The notes: a model not told the origin generated them from the sequence alone. DNA of 64,000 nt from Bin5 sp965261695 (GCA_965261695.1 OZ253474.1:2232001-2296000); one strand, 5' to 3'. Positions 54,252-62,883 are shown, counted from the stretch's first letter. Translations and numbers: made by a program.

Positions 54252-54542
54252 ATGCGGACCAGATACATCGTGTCCTATGACGTGAGCGACGACAAGCGAT
54301 TGCGCAGAGTTTTCAAGAAGATGAACGGTTTCGGCGACGCGTTGCAATACTCGGTATTCGCCTGCGATCTCTCTTCAAAGGAGCGGGTCCTGATGGAGGA
54401 GGCGCTGAGCGAGATCATCGATCTGAGTGAAGACCGGGTGCTAATCATTGACATTGGTCCCGCCGACGGCCGCGGGTCGGGCGCAGTGAGGACGCTGGGA
54501 CGGCAGATCAAGCCCACCCGAAGGGAGGCTTTGGTGGTGTGA
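54252..54542 (+). CDS. cas2: Cas2 spacer-acquisition protein
   Basis: 96 residues from ATG 54252: RTRYIVSYDVSDDKRLRRVF, KKMNGFGDALQYSVFACDLS and RVLIIDIGPADGRG. The ferredoxin-like fold with the Asp in SYDVSDDKR is the normal Cas2 pattern. The frame is also open upstream into the Cas4 remnant, so a longer fusion (135-residue frame from 54132) is formally possible. Its partner Cas1 is missing here, so Cas2 is probably a leftover of the adaptation module or used for another purpose. It is the last cas gene before the array. Confidence 0.93.
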   Translation: MRTRYIVSYDVSDDKRLRRVFKKMNGFGDALQYSVFACDLSSKERVLMEEALSEIIDLSEDRVLIIDIGPADGRGSGAVRTLGRQIKPTRREALVV

Positions 54543-54770
54543 GCGATTCATAGTAAAAGGGGCTTTGGACCGGTGGGGCATATTGGCATAAATTCATAAT
54601 GCGAGCGCTTTGGTGATGTACTGCTCGGACGGGAAGCGCTCGCACAATCTCCGGTCAAAAAGGGCGATTTTGCAAGCCTGCTCTGTCAATCGAATGGCAA
54701 TTGGGGGGGCATCCCTGACAATCGTATACGCGAGAGGCACAAACATTGCGAAAAACCCTAGGTTTCCGCC
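54543..54770 (+). promoter_or_regulatory. Probable CRISPR leader
   Basis: 228 bases between cas2 and the first repeat. The repeat orientation (3' end attgaagc) places the leader on this side. It contains the hairpin-like pair gcgagcgctt (54601-54610) and aagcgctcgc (54637-54646). No confident promoter box was defined. New spacers would have been added at 54771. Confidence 0.6.
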
Positions 54771-56257
54771 GTATCCATGGCTGAAAGGTCATGGCTCCAT
54801 TGAAGCGTGGGCGTGAAGAGCAACTTGGGCGGCATCGTCGCAGTATCCATGGCTGAAAGGTCATGGCTCCATTGAAGCTCTCTCCTGTCCGATGTTTACG
54901 AGGCTTCCACTGGGGCTGTATCCATGGCTGAAAGGTCATGGCTCCATTGAAGCATATTGATCCAGATACTCGAATCGCGATATATCTGCGTATCCATGGC
55001 TGAAAGGTCATGGCTCCATTGAAGCGCCGCCCGCGTCGAGGGCCAGGACGTCTACCTCGTGGTATCCATGGCTGAAAGGTCATGGCTCCATTGAAGCGTG
55101 CCTGTATTGCGAGGCTGTATTCCTCGCAACTGACGTATCCATGGCTGAAAGGTCATGGCTCCATTGAAGCGCCGTGTAGTCCGTGTTGGCCGCCGGCTCG
55201 ATCCACGTATCCATGGCTGAAAGGTCATGGCTCCATTGAAGCCACGTGAAACGTGACGGGCGAGTCACGCATAGGGAGTGGTATCCATGGCTGAAAGGTC
55301 ATGGCTCCATTGAAGCTGAGAAGGTTATCCACAATTGGCACGCGGACACAAGTATCCATGGCTGAAAGGTCATGGCTCCATTGAAGCTTCATTCTCAACG
55401 CGCGCAACTTCGACACGCTCTCTAGTATCCATGGCTGAAAGGTCATGGCTCCATTGAAGCCTCAAAATGCAGTACTGGCGTAACGCGATGTGGCTAGTAT
55501 CCATGGCTGAAAGGTCATGGCTCCATTGAAGCTATGATACTGCTCTTGCTGATCGGAAATCTGCTCGTAGTATCCATGGCTGAAAGGTCATGGCTCCATT
55601 GAAGCTATGATACTGCTCTTGCTGATCGGAAATCTGCTCGTAGTATCCATGGCTGAAAGGTCATGGCTCCATTGAAGCTATGCGGGTGGCTTTGCCTTTG
55701 CCCGTGCCATCGCCGTATCCATGGCTGAAAGGTCATGGCTCCATTGAAGCGTGTATTCTTCTTTGCGATCTGACGTGTACGTGTCCGTATCCATGGCTGA
55801 AAGGTCATGGCTCCATTGAAGCACCGAGTACCATGATGAGAACGGTCGTTTGCGGCGCGTATCCATGGCTGAAAGGTCATGGCTCCATTGAAGCGGCGCT
55901 TTACTCGCCGTCTACGGCTGTATAGGCCGTGTATCCATGGCTGAAAGGTCATGGCTCCATTGAAGCGAATAGCCATGCAGGACAATGTAATCCACATGGG
56001 AAGTATCCATGGCTGAAAGGTCATGGCTCCATTGAAGCCTGAGTTCGAGGCGCTTTTGGGCGAGGAGTTCGGGCCGTATCCATGGCTGAAAGGTCATGGC
56101 TCCATTGAAGCGAGCGCTATCAGGACGTGGCGGGCAACCCGACAGGATGGTATCCATGGCTGAAAGGTCATGGCTCCATTGAAGCTTGATTATGGCAGGT
56201 GGGGTCATGGCGGCCCTCCTCGTATCCATGGCTGAAAGGTCATGGCTCCATTGAAGC
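54771..56257 (+). CRISPR. CRISPR array, type I-G, 21 repeats and 20 spacers
   Basis: The 36-base repeat begins gtatccatggctgaa and ends ggctccattgaagc. Start positions run 54771, 54843, 54918, 54990, 55062, 55135, 55207, 55281, 55352, 55425, 55497, 55570, 55643, 55715, 55787, 55859, 55931, 56003, 56076, 56150, 56222. Repeats appear identical throughout. Spacers are 35-39 bases, mostly 36 or 37. Inside the repeat, ccatg and catgg can pair to form a short stem around gctgaaaggt. Spacers 55533-55569 and 55606-55642 are identical. The array follows cas2 directly and is bounded on the right by an IS701-like remnant after eight bases. Confidence 0.98.
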
Positions 56258-56265
56258 AGGTCCCT

Positions 56266-56531
56266 GCGAACGAGTTGCGCTGGCAGGTCGAAGAATTTCA
56301 CCGCGAACTGTAACAACTGACAGGCTCCGCCAAATGCCAGTGCCGCATCGCGTGTTCTCAGCGCAATCACCTCGCTTGCTGCTACCATGCCTGGCTTTCA
56401 CTCAAGGTTCACGCCACCTTGCTCAACAAGACCATCTATCGCGTCCCTACCGACCTGTTCAGCGACGACCTGCGAAACCACCTTCGCTACCCTACTATCC
56501 CGGCTTTCCAGCCGACTTAGCGAAACTCCTG
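56266..56531 (+). mobile_element. 3' remnant of an IS701-like element at the array end
   Basis: The sequence from gcgaacgagttgcgctggca to ttagcgaaactcctga matches the last ~260 bases of the element at 24592-25653, including the right terminal repeat (complement of aggagtttcgctaag). The frame continues in the transposase sense (ANELRWQVEEFHREL) but has a TAA where the other copy has a codon (REL*QLTGSAKCQ). The 5' three quarters are missing. It begins eight bases after the last repeat, so deletion or insertion here may have removed the old end of the array. Confidence 0.82.
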
Positions 56532-56638
56532 ACTTTCAACTTTCAACGGAGCACAGACAACGGCAACCTCTAAAATGACATCTCCCTCCTCCTACCTCCT
56601 ACCTCACTCCCCACGGCAACTCTCCTGAATCATCCCGT

Positions 56639-56842
56639 CAGACACCCACCCTCGACCGCATCCCCCCCGCCGCCTTCAACGACTGCCTCGGCAACCGCGC
56701 CGCCCTCGAATGGATCATCGACCAGTACCGCGTCAAAACCGACCCCCGCAGCGCCATCGTCAACGACCCCAACCGCGCCGGCGACCCCCACTACATCGCG
56801 CGCCTGATCGCCAAGGTCATCACCGTAAGCTCCAAAACCCCG
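56639..56842 (+). pseudogene. C-terminal scrap of a type ISP restriction-modification enzyme
   Basis: The frame from 56639 reads QTPTLDRIPPAAFNDCLGNR, AALEWIIDQYRVKTDPRSAI, VNDPNRAGDPHYIARLIAKV. This is the very C-terminal block of large fused type ISP (LlaBIII-like) restriction-modification proteins, whose typical form is 'xLGNRSALEWVIDQYRVKTDKRSGIxNDPN'. No other part of the roughly 1,000-1,600-residue protein is present. It is a deletion remnant of a second defence system placed beside the CRISPR array. Confidence 0.72.
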
Positions 56843-57055
56843 GATCGTCCAACACCTCCCCGACCTGGCCGTCAAACAACCTCATTCTCTCAAGCAAAGC
56901 CCACAACGTCAGCCGGCTCAGAAAACTGTGTCCATCAACGAAATCAGATAAATCATAGTTCTGACAACCGGCCACTGCAGTTCATAGTTCAGACAACCGT
57001 CACCGGTCCCAAATCCTGATTCGGTCAACCCCAACCCGCGTCCCCGCCGCCGCGA

Positions 57056-57263
57056 AAAAACACACCCCATAACCGGCCCGTTCGCCCCCCAAAAGCAAAA
57101 GACCGGAACCCGTGCTACCCTACCAACCACATGCAATACCAGCCATAGGAGCCGACCCGCCATGCGTCCAAAAACACGCCCCTTAACCGGCCCATTCGCC
57201 GCCCAAAAGCAAGAGACCGGAACCTCTGCTACGCTATCAGATACATGCATATCGAGCCGAGGG
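57056..57263. repeat. Two tandem imperfect repeats, about 115-base period
   Basis: Copy one (from about 57056) and copy two (from about 57170) share aaaacac(a/g)cccc, then taaccggccc, then cccaaaagca, then agaccggaacc and a catgca block. The part 56843-57055 upstream holds a short unclear frame only. No gene overlaps the repeats on a plausible frame. Confidence 0.75.
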
Positions 57264-57330
57264 AACCGACCCGGCACCCGCCCAATTCCGCAAATCCTGG
57301 TCCGGACATTCCCTCCAGAAAAAAAATAGG

Positions 57331-57360
57331 CGCGACTAAACGCGACTAAACGCGACAAAT
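57331..57360 (+). repeat. Three 10-base direct repeats upstream of the terminase-like gene
   Basis: cgcgactaaa occurs at 57331-57340 and 57341-57350, followed by cgcgacaaat at 57351-57360. The spacing of one helical turn and position 56 bases before the gene start suggest protein binding sites (an iteron-like or operator array), but chance or slippage is possible. Confidence 0.6.
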
Positions 57361-57415
57361 CTCGTCAAAAACAGAGAACTTTGACCCAATCAACCATCGG
57401 AGCCAAACTGCCGCC

Positions 57416-57949
57416 ATGAATAATTCCCAATCACCCAAACCCTGGCATCCAATGCCAGACGAACCCCCCGAATGGTACGACCACTTCCATACCTTCATGT
57501 CGCTCCCGCCGCCGCGCACCCTCAGCGCCGCCTATCGCAAATGGACAGGCAGCGACGGCAGACCCTCTGGCGCCGTGCACGAACACGCCAAAAAGTGGCG
57601 CTGGACCGAACGCGCCCTCGCCCACGACCAGGACAAACGCGAAGAAGAGGCCGCCCTCGAACTAGCCCGCGCCGCCGCCGCCCGCCAACACCGCCTGCAA
57701 CAAATCGAAAAACTGCTCGACGACTCCGTCGCCGCCATCGACAGAGCAGACCTGAAAGACCTCTCCAAAGAGGAAGCCCGCTCCCTGCTCCCCACCCTGC
57801 GCCATTTCTTTGCCTGCGCCATCGAACTCCAGCGCCGCGAAATGCCGCAGAACCACGCGCCCAACCACGACAATCTCAGCCAATACGCGAACGCAGCGCT
57901 AGATGAAGAAAGAGAAAGACTCCTTGAGGCAGCTTACCCCGATGAATAA
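57416..57949 (+). CDS. Phage terminase small subunit-like protein
   Basis: 177 residues. The N-terminal segment (RTLSAAYRKWTGSDGRPSGA, VHEHAKKWRWTERALAHDQD) resembles the DNA-binding region of phage small terminases, whose 'xWxWxERAxAxD' block is typical. A long charged helical region follows (EEEAALELARAAAARQHRLQ), consistent with oligomerisation. It overlaps the next frame by eight bases and precedes a large-terminase-like N-terminus. It may be what is left of a prophage or gene-transfer unit. The assignment rests on motif and context. Confidence 0.6.
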   Translation: MNNSQSPKPWHPMPDEPPEWYDHFHTFMSLPPPRTLSAAYRKWTGSDGRPSGAVHEHAKKWRWTERALAHDQDKREEEAALELARAAAARQHRLQQIEKLLDDSVAAIDRADLKDLSKEEARSLLPTLRHFFACAIELQRREMPQNHAPNHDNLSQYANAALDEERERLLEAAYPDE

Positions 57950-58313
57950 CGCCAATCCGAACAGCCTGTCCCGCCTCTATCTCGAGGCACGCGCCGCCGG
58001 CTGTCCCAAAGACCAGCTCGCCCGCTTCCATGACCTCGCCTACGTACCCTTCCCCAAGCAGCTGCGCTTCCACGCCGCCGCCCGCGCCTGCGACCGCCCC
58101 AACGGCCCCACCCAGCTCGGCTTCGGCGGCGCACGCGGCCCCGGCAAATCCCACGCCTCCTTCATGCGCCTGTTCGAAACGCGTGCGTTTCGCTCTGCCC
58201 GGCTGTACCCTTGGCTGCATAGAAGGAACGACCGCTGCCCGGAATCCGTTAATCGGCCTGCGCGCCATCCTTCCAGCAACCGGCCATCCCCGCCAGCTTC
58301 GCAGAGGACTTGA
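57942..58313 (+). pseudogene. Large terminase N-terminus fused to a Doc toxin-like tail
   Basis: ATG 57942 gives NNANPNSLSRLYLEARAAGC, then FPKQLRFHAAARACDR and GFGGARGPGKSHA, the Walker A loop of phage large terminases (usually over 400 residues). From residue about 74 the frame becomes FMRLFETRAFRSARLYPWLH, which matches the end of the Doc toxin at 44206-44595 (FMRLFQTRSFRFAQLHAWLQ). The join is at the shared bases ttcatgcgcct. The rest of the terminase is missing. The product is almost certainly non-functional. Confidence 0.72.
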
Positions 58314-58386
58314 CCGGCGCTACCGCTGAATGTATCTTTGAATCAGACCTCTACCCGAACTGCCGACGCTCCACAGGGCTGAAGAG

Positions 58387-60408
58387 ATGAGCTTAACAGC
58401 ATCGCAAAATAATAGAGCGGAATCCAATCAGGCCGCACTGGCGTTGGATGACGGTACCGGACTCCGCGTCGTTCAAGCTGCCTTTATGGACGAGCAGAAG
58501 TTCGACTGGGCTCTCTTCAGGGGCTTCCAAGAACTGCGTGTCCTGACCTACTCCGCCAGCGTCAACGCCATCATCAGGATGTTGGACGACTACGCCTTCG
58601 ACACCTTCGAATGCGTCTTTGGATGCGAAGGCACGCTCAACGACATCAAAAATATCCTTGCCTTTCAGAAGGTGGTCGTAGGGGATATGCGCGCTGCCAT
58701 CATGGGCCTTGAAGATGAACGCCATATTCGCATCCTCCAAAAAGTTCACGCCGGACAGGCCCACTTCCGCGTCCTGCGAAAATCCATCGCCCATGCCAAG
58801 CTCTATCTCCTGTCCAACAACCAAGGACACAGGCGTGTCATCATTGGCTCAGCCAACCTGTCCGAACAGGCTTTTTCGGGAAACCAGTCGGAGACCCTGG
58901 TACGCTTCGATAACGACGAGGCCGCCTGGGAGCACGACAACCGCATGTACCAGGCTGTCAGGGATTCGGCCTCGGACGAAATTCTGTTGCCCAAAGACCG
59001 CATAACCAACGCCGAAATTGAAGTTTCCGATACGCCTGTTCTCTCTCAGGCAACCGGCACGGTGGTCATCGAAGCGCCCATGACCGCAGAATCCCAGTTG
59101 TCCCCGCAGGGCCAGATAGAACGCATTGAAAAAGTCGCCGCCGTATTTACTCCCCGCCTGTCGGCCGTAACGCCGCCCATGCGCAGGGGCAGACAGACGA
59201 TTACCCCCGAATTCAGACGGGAGATTAGCCGCATACAGCTTGTCAAATCTGCCGAGCAGGCCGACAACCGCTACCTTTCCATCAACAGTGCGAACCGCTC
59301 AGCCATCCTCTCCGGTGAACCGTTTCCACTGGAGGCGGAAGACGCCTTGGTCGGGACCGACGCCGCAATCCTGCTCGATTACTTCAGAAACTACGAAGGG
59401 GCATTCGAAGGCGATGTCGCTGCTCTGCAGCGTGACTATTTCACACTGATGTCATGGCTCTATTTCTCTCCCTTCCTGTGCGACCTGCGCTCGCTGGCCC
59501 TGCTGCGGGACAGCGATGTCATACGCTTTCCATGCTTTGCAATCGTCTTCGGCAAGTCCAACTGTGGCAAGACCAGCCTGGTCGATACCCTGATGACCTC
59601 CATGTTCGGCTATGCCAATACCGTGGACAAGCGCAGCTTTACAACCGCTCAACTCCGTGGCTTGCAGTACAACTACAAGCGTTTCCCCGTCATCTTTGAT
59701 GATGTCGGACGGCGCGCCTTCAATAGCCACGGCAAAGACATGATTAAGGACGAGTTGCAACCTGCCGCCGCCGAATACCCTGGATTCGTCCTCTCCATGA
59801 ACGCTGAGCCGCAATCGTTCCCCGATGAAGTGGTTAAACGTAGCCTGATGATCTATACAACGACGGCCTTGCCCGCCCACGACGAAGGATTGCGTCAACA
59901 GCTGCAAGGCCGCATACAGGAGATGCGCCGCGGCCTGACTGGCCACCTCTACCGGCGCTACCTGATCGAGATCATTGATCAACTCAATGAAGATCGACTC
60001 CCTGAAGACTGGCTGGCTCTATCATCAGGCACGCTCAGCCGTTTGATCTCGGAGTCGACCGACGGCAAGCCGCCTTCCTGGTGTCAAATGGTAACTTGGC
60101 TCGGATATGCCGAGAAGCGCTACGACCGGGTAAAGGCCCGCCTGCTCAGTCTTCTCCGAGAGTCAGCCTACGCCAGGAGCGAAGGCGAAGCGACCGCTGG
60201 CTGGACGGTTGACGATAGTAGAGTGATCGTCTGGGAACCGCGCGACGTATTTGGCCGGCGAGGCTTCGACTGGGAGGATGTACCCTCCACTCTGATCGAC
60301 GAAGACGCCAGCAGCGGCAACCATACCGTGCTGCACCGGGCCAATCTCGAGCGATTCCTGGGCACACGGCTGGGTCCGCCGCGTTCGTGGTGGAGCTTCT
60401 GGCGTTAA
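58387..60408 (+). CDS. PLD-nuclease and P-loop ATPase fusion, candidate single-gene defence protein
   Basis: 673 residues. Residues about 25-185 form a PLD-like domain with one HKD-type site: HAKLYLL (His136, Lys138) and GSANLSEQAF (Gly154 to Asn157). A linker of about 150 residues follows. Residues about 350-500 form a P-loop ATPase with FGKSNCGKTS (Lys395), Walker B FPVIFDDV (Asp438/439), a sensor-like SMNAEPQSFPDEVVKRS with a possible arginine finger, then a helical C-terminus. Only one HKD half-site suggests a dimeric nuclease. No recognised helicase motifs. It lies alone at the edge of a defence island containing CRISPR and restriction remnants. A nucleic-acid-sensing effector is proposed but not demonstrated. 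The closest named family is not known to me. Confidence 0.8.
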   Translation: MSLTASQNNRAESNQAALALDDGTGLRVVQAAFMDEQKFDWALFRGFQELRVLTYSASVNAIIRMLDDYAFDTFECVFGCEGTLNDIKNILAFQKVVVGDMRAAIMGLEDERHIRILQKVHAGQAHFRVLRKSIAHAKLYLLSNNQGHRRVIIGSANLSEQAFSGNQSETLVRFDNDEAAWEHDNRMYQAVRDSASDEILLPKDRITNAEIEVSDTPVLSQATGTVVIEAPMTAESQLSPQGQIERIEKVAAVFTPRLSAVTPPMRRGRQTITPEFRREISRIQLVKSAEQADNRYLSINSANRSAILSGEPFPLEAEDALVGTDAAILLDYFRNYEGAFEGDVAALQRDYFTLMSWLYFSPFLCDLRSLALLRDSDVIRFPCFAIVFGKSNCGKTSLVDTLMTSMFGYANTVDKRSFTTAQLRGLQYNYKRFPVIFDDVGRRAFNSHGKDMIKDELQPAAAEYPGFVLSMNAEPQSFPDEVVKRSLMIYTTTALPAHDEGLRQQLQGRIQEMRRGLTGHLYRRYLIEIIDQLNEDRLPEDWLALSSGTLSRLISESTDGKPPSWCQMVTWLGYAEKRYDRVKARLLSLLRESAYARSEGEATAGWTVDDSRVIVWEPRDVFGRRGFDWEDVPSTLIDEDASSGNHTVLHRANLERFLGTRLGPPRSWWSFWR

Positions 60409-60572
60409 GAGAGGCGCAAAGAACACGAAAGCAGGTTGGCGCTCATGCACCTGAGGTCCCCGATTCCTTGCCAGGCCGGCCCGCGCCGGGCCAGAGGACA
60501 GGCGTGTAGATTGATCGAGTGAAGAGAAGGGGCGGCATTGCAGTGCCAGCGCCGCCTTTTCGTTCCCGGTGG

Positions 60573-61175
60573 TCAGTCTTGCGCCGGGTAGTCGAGCTGC
60601 GGGTCCCAGCCGTTCCAGCCGTCGGGGAGCAGATTGAACAGGTGCCACGCGCCGCAGTAGGGGTCGCCCGGGCCGAAGTGATCTTTGGCCACGCGCGTGA
60701 TGCTGCCGTCGTCGCTCTTGCGGAAGACCGAGACGCCGGGCTGGTAGCCGGACATGAAGCCGCCGGCCGGGCTCTGAAAGCCCATCTCGGCGGTGAAGGT
60801 CGAGCCTGCCGCCGAGTAGATGGGGAAGCGCCAGCCGCGTCCGCGCGCGAACTCCTGCTGTGCCGATGGGCTGTCGGCAGAGACGAGCGCGAAGGCGGCG
60901 CGGTCCTGCAAATGGTGGGCGACACCGTTGAAATTGTCGGCCCACATCGTGCAGTAGGAGCAGCCGGAGCCCATGTTGTGGACCAGGATCAGGTCCTCCT
61001 TCTCTCCGAACAGCGCGGACAGGCTGACGGGGCCGTCGGCGCCTTGCAGCTGGTAGTCGCTGACCGGCTCGTGGGGCAGCCTGCGCCGCAGTTCGGCCAG
61101 TTTCTGCTGCGCCTTTTCGAGTTCTTCGTAGGCGGCCGCGAGCTCCTTATCGAATAGGGCGTCGGCATGGGTCAT
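60573..61175 (-). CDS. DUF899-family thioredoxin-like protein
   Basis: 200 residues; ATG 61175 after caggaggaaccg. An N-terminal helical part (LAAAYEELEKAQQKLAELRR) leads into a thioredoxin-like fold. It has the block VHNMGSGCSYCTMWADNFNG (CxxC) and the family end GAWHLFNLLPDGWNGWDPQL. DUF899 proteins are putative redox proteins of unknown substrate. There is no signal peptide. It is convergent with the PLD-ATPase gene and is not obviously part of an operon. Confidence 0.9.
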   Translation of the reverse strand: MTHADALFDKELAAAYEELEKAQQKLAELRRRLPHEPVSDYQLQGADGPVSLSALFGEKEDLILVHNMGSGCSYCTMWADNFNGVAHHLQDRAAFALVSADSPSAQQEFARGRGWRFPIYSAAGSTFTAEMGFQSPAGGFMSGYQPGVSVFRKSDDGSITRVAKDHFGPGDPYCGAWHLFNLLPDGWNGWDPQLDYPAQD

Positions 61176-61460
61176 CGGTTCCTCCTGGCGAAAAATCGGT
61201 TCTGCCTTTCCAGTTCTCAGTTTACGATCTCTTGTGACTGGCTGCCAGCTTCCCGGCCGCCGTTCTGCGCTAAAGCAGCGGCACAACTGTCAGCCCATCT
61301 CCAGCCTCCCTTGACCCTGACGAACCGGTCAGACAGGCGGCAACTGCAGCACGCCTGCCGGCAGAATCGCACCGTGCTTCGCCTCAATCCCATCAACCAC
61401 ACCCCAATCTGCGCCGCCGCCGCCAATCACCTCAATCACATAAATCACAGTTCAAACCAC

Positions 61461-61668
61461 TAGCCCCTGACCACTGACCACTAGCAACTGACCACTGGCA
61501 ACTGACCCCTGACCCCTGACCACTGACCACCGACCACCGACCACCGACCACTGACCACCGACCACCGACCACTGACCACCGACCACCGACCACCGACCAC
61601 TGACCACCGACCACTGACCACCGACCACCGACCACTGACCACCGGCCACTGACCCCTGGCCACTGGCC
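61461..61668. repeat. Low-complexity tract of 'gaccaccg / gaccactg' units
   Basis: About 210 bases consisting almost only of the 8-base units gaccaccg and gaccactg with some cccctgac. Frames on the minus strand read as runs of VVGGRWSVV, which are not proteins. The tract runs directly into the truncated binding-protein gene at 61674. The upstream gap 61176-61460 contains nothing recognised. A related tract is at 37763-37921. Confidence 0.88.
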
Positions 61669-61673
61669 TCGGC

Positions 61674-62336
61674 GATCCCTACACTGCCGGGCTTACCGGC
61701 GCGTTCGCGGTTGAGTTCGGGGCGCTTGGCGGCGCGGTCGCAGTTGTCGCCGAGGTGAGCAGGGGCGAGACCGACACGAACGCGACACGCACCCGCATCG
61801 CCGCGCACAGTCCGCAGGGGCTCTTCTTTCTGCTCTTCCCCGCTGAGGCGGCCCACGTCGCCCGCCAGATCGAGCAGGTCGACGGGCTTGAGGAACTGAC
61901 GCTCATCAGCAGCGACTCTTTGCTGCTGGCCGCGCCGGAGGCGACAGGCGTCTATCTGACAGGTCCGGAACTGGGCTATGGCAACAACATCAACCAGGCG
62001 ACCGCCAAGAGCGGCGACGAACTGATCGCCGCCTACAAGGAACAGTACGGTGAGGGTCCCACCAATGCCTACCTGGCCCACGCCTACGACGCCACCACCC
62101 TGCTCCTGCATGCGATCGAGCAAGTGGCGGTGGCCGCCGGCGGGAGACTTTACATTGACCGGGCCAGGCTGCGGCAGGCGTTGACCGATACGACCGGGTT
62201 CCAGGGCATCATTGGGGTCATCTCCTGTGACAGGTTCGGCGACTGCGGCGCCGGCCGCGCTGAGATCAGACATCATACCGATCCCGCCATCACAGACTTT
62301 GCGGAGCTGCCCGTTGTCTACCGCTACTCGCGCTAA
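61674..62336 (+). pseudogene. C-terminal part of a branched-chain amino acid-type binding protein
   Basis: The frame DPYTAGLTGAFAVEFGALGG begins right after the low-complexity tract and continues with PQGLFFLLFPAEAAHVARQI, VYLTGPELGYGNNINQATAK, ELIAAYKEQYGEGPTNAYLA, HAYDATTLLLHAIEQ and FQGIIGVISCDRFGDCG. This is the second lobe of a type I periplasmic binding protein (Peripla_BP_6, Liv-type). The first lobe and the signal peptide are missing. An internal ATG at 61755 could not give a secreted protein. Best read as a 5'-truncated gene. Confidence 0.8.
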
Positions 62337-62460
62337 TGGATAGTGTAAACGGCGTCATCCGCTTCAGCGCCGGCCACCTTGTCGGTCACCTGGCCTGCCG
62401 CCGCCTGACAGCCCTCAACCTCGAGCTGGCGAGCGGGCAGCGCGCCCGACCGCCGCAGCG

Positions 62461-62883
62461 TTACTCCTGCTGAATGTCACAGTTGAACTGCCAGGGGATG
62501 CCGAACTTGTCGACGCAGGTGCCGAAGTAGGAGCCCCAGAACATGTCAGCGGGGGGCATGGTAACAGTGCCGCCGGCGGAGATGGCGCCAAAGAGACGGT
62601 CGGTCTCTTCACGGGTCTGCGGGTGGCAGGAGACCGAAAAGTTGTTGCCGGCCTGGTAGGGCGGGCCGAACGTGGGGGAGGTGTCGCTGCCCATGAGAAC
62701 GCTGTCGCCGATGGGGAGGCTGACGTGCATGATGCGCTCGCTCTCCTCCTCGGGCACGCCCATGTCGGGCGGGCCTTCGCCGAAGGTCGAAATGTGCATG
62801 AACTCGCCCCCGAAGGCCGAGTGGTAGAACTCGAACGCCTCGCGGCAGTTCCCGTCGAAGTTCAGATAGATACTCAGTGTCAT
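62461..62883 (-). CDS. PhnB-like VOC-family protein
   Basis: 140 residues from ATG 62883, after a gggagaaaagg leader. TLSIYLNFDGNCREAFEFYH and SAFGGEFMHISTFGEG open the fold, then MHVSLPIGDSVLMGSD and a C-terminal WGSYFGTCVDKFGIPWQFNC. This is the 'YjdN/PhnB' variant of the glyoxalase fold, usually annotated as of unknown function. It is in the same direction as two further VOC loci downstream on the minus strand. Confidence 0.9.
   Translation of the reverse strand: MTLSIYLNFDGNCREAFEFYHSAFGGEFMHISTFGEGPPDMGVPEEESERIMHVSLPIGDSVLMGSDTSPTFGPPYQAGNNFSVSCHPQTREETDRLFGAISAGGTVTMPPADMFWGSYFGTCVDKFGIPWQFNCDIQQE

Noticed and set aside
54771..56257. Self-targeting spacers within the window
   Set aside because: By eye no spacer matched sequence outside the array; a full search could not be run.
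54655..56388. Minus-strand frames rich in MTFQPWI and SFNGA across the array
   Set aside because: They are translations of the 36-base CRISPR repeat; the spacing near 72 bases keeps them open by chance.
61432..62276. Long minus-strand frames with repeated VVGGRWSVV
   Set aside because: These are readings of the low-complexity tract and the antisense of the binding-protein fragment.
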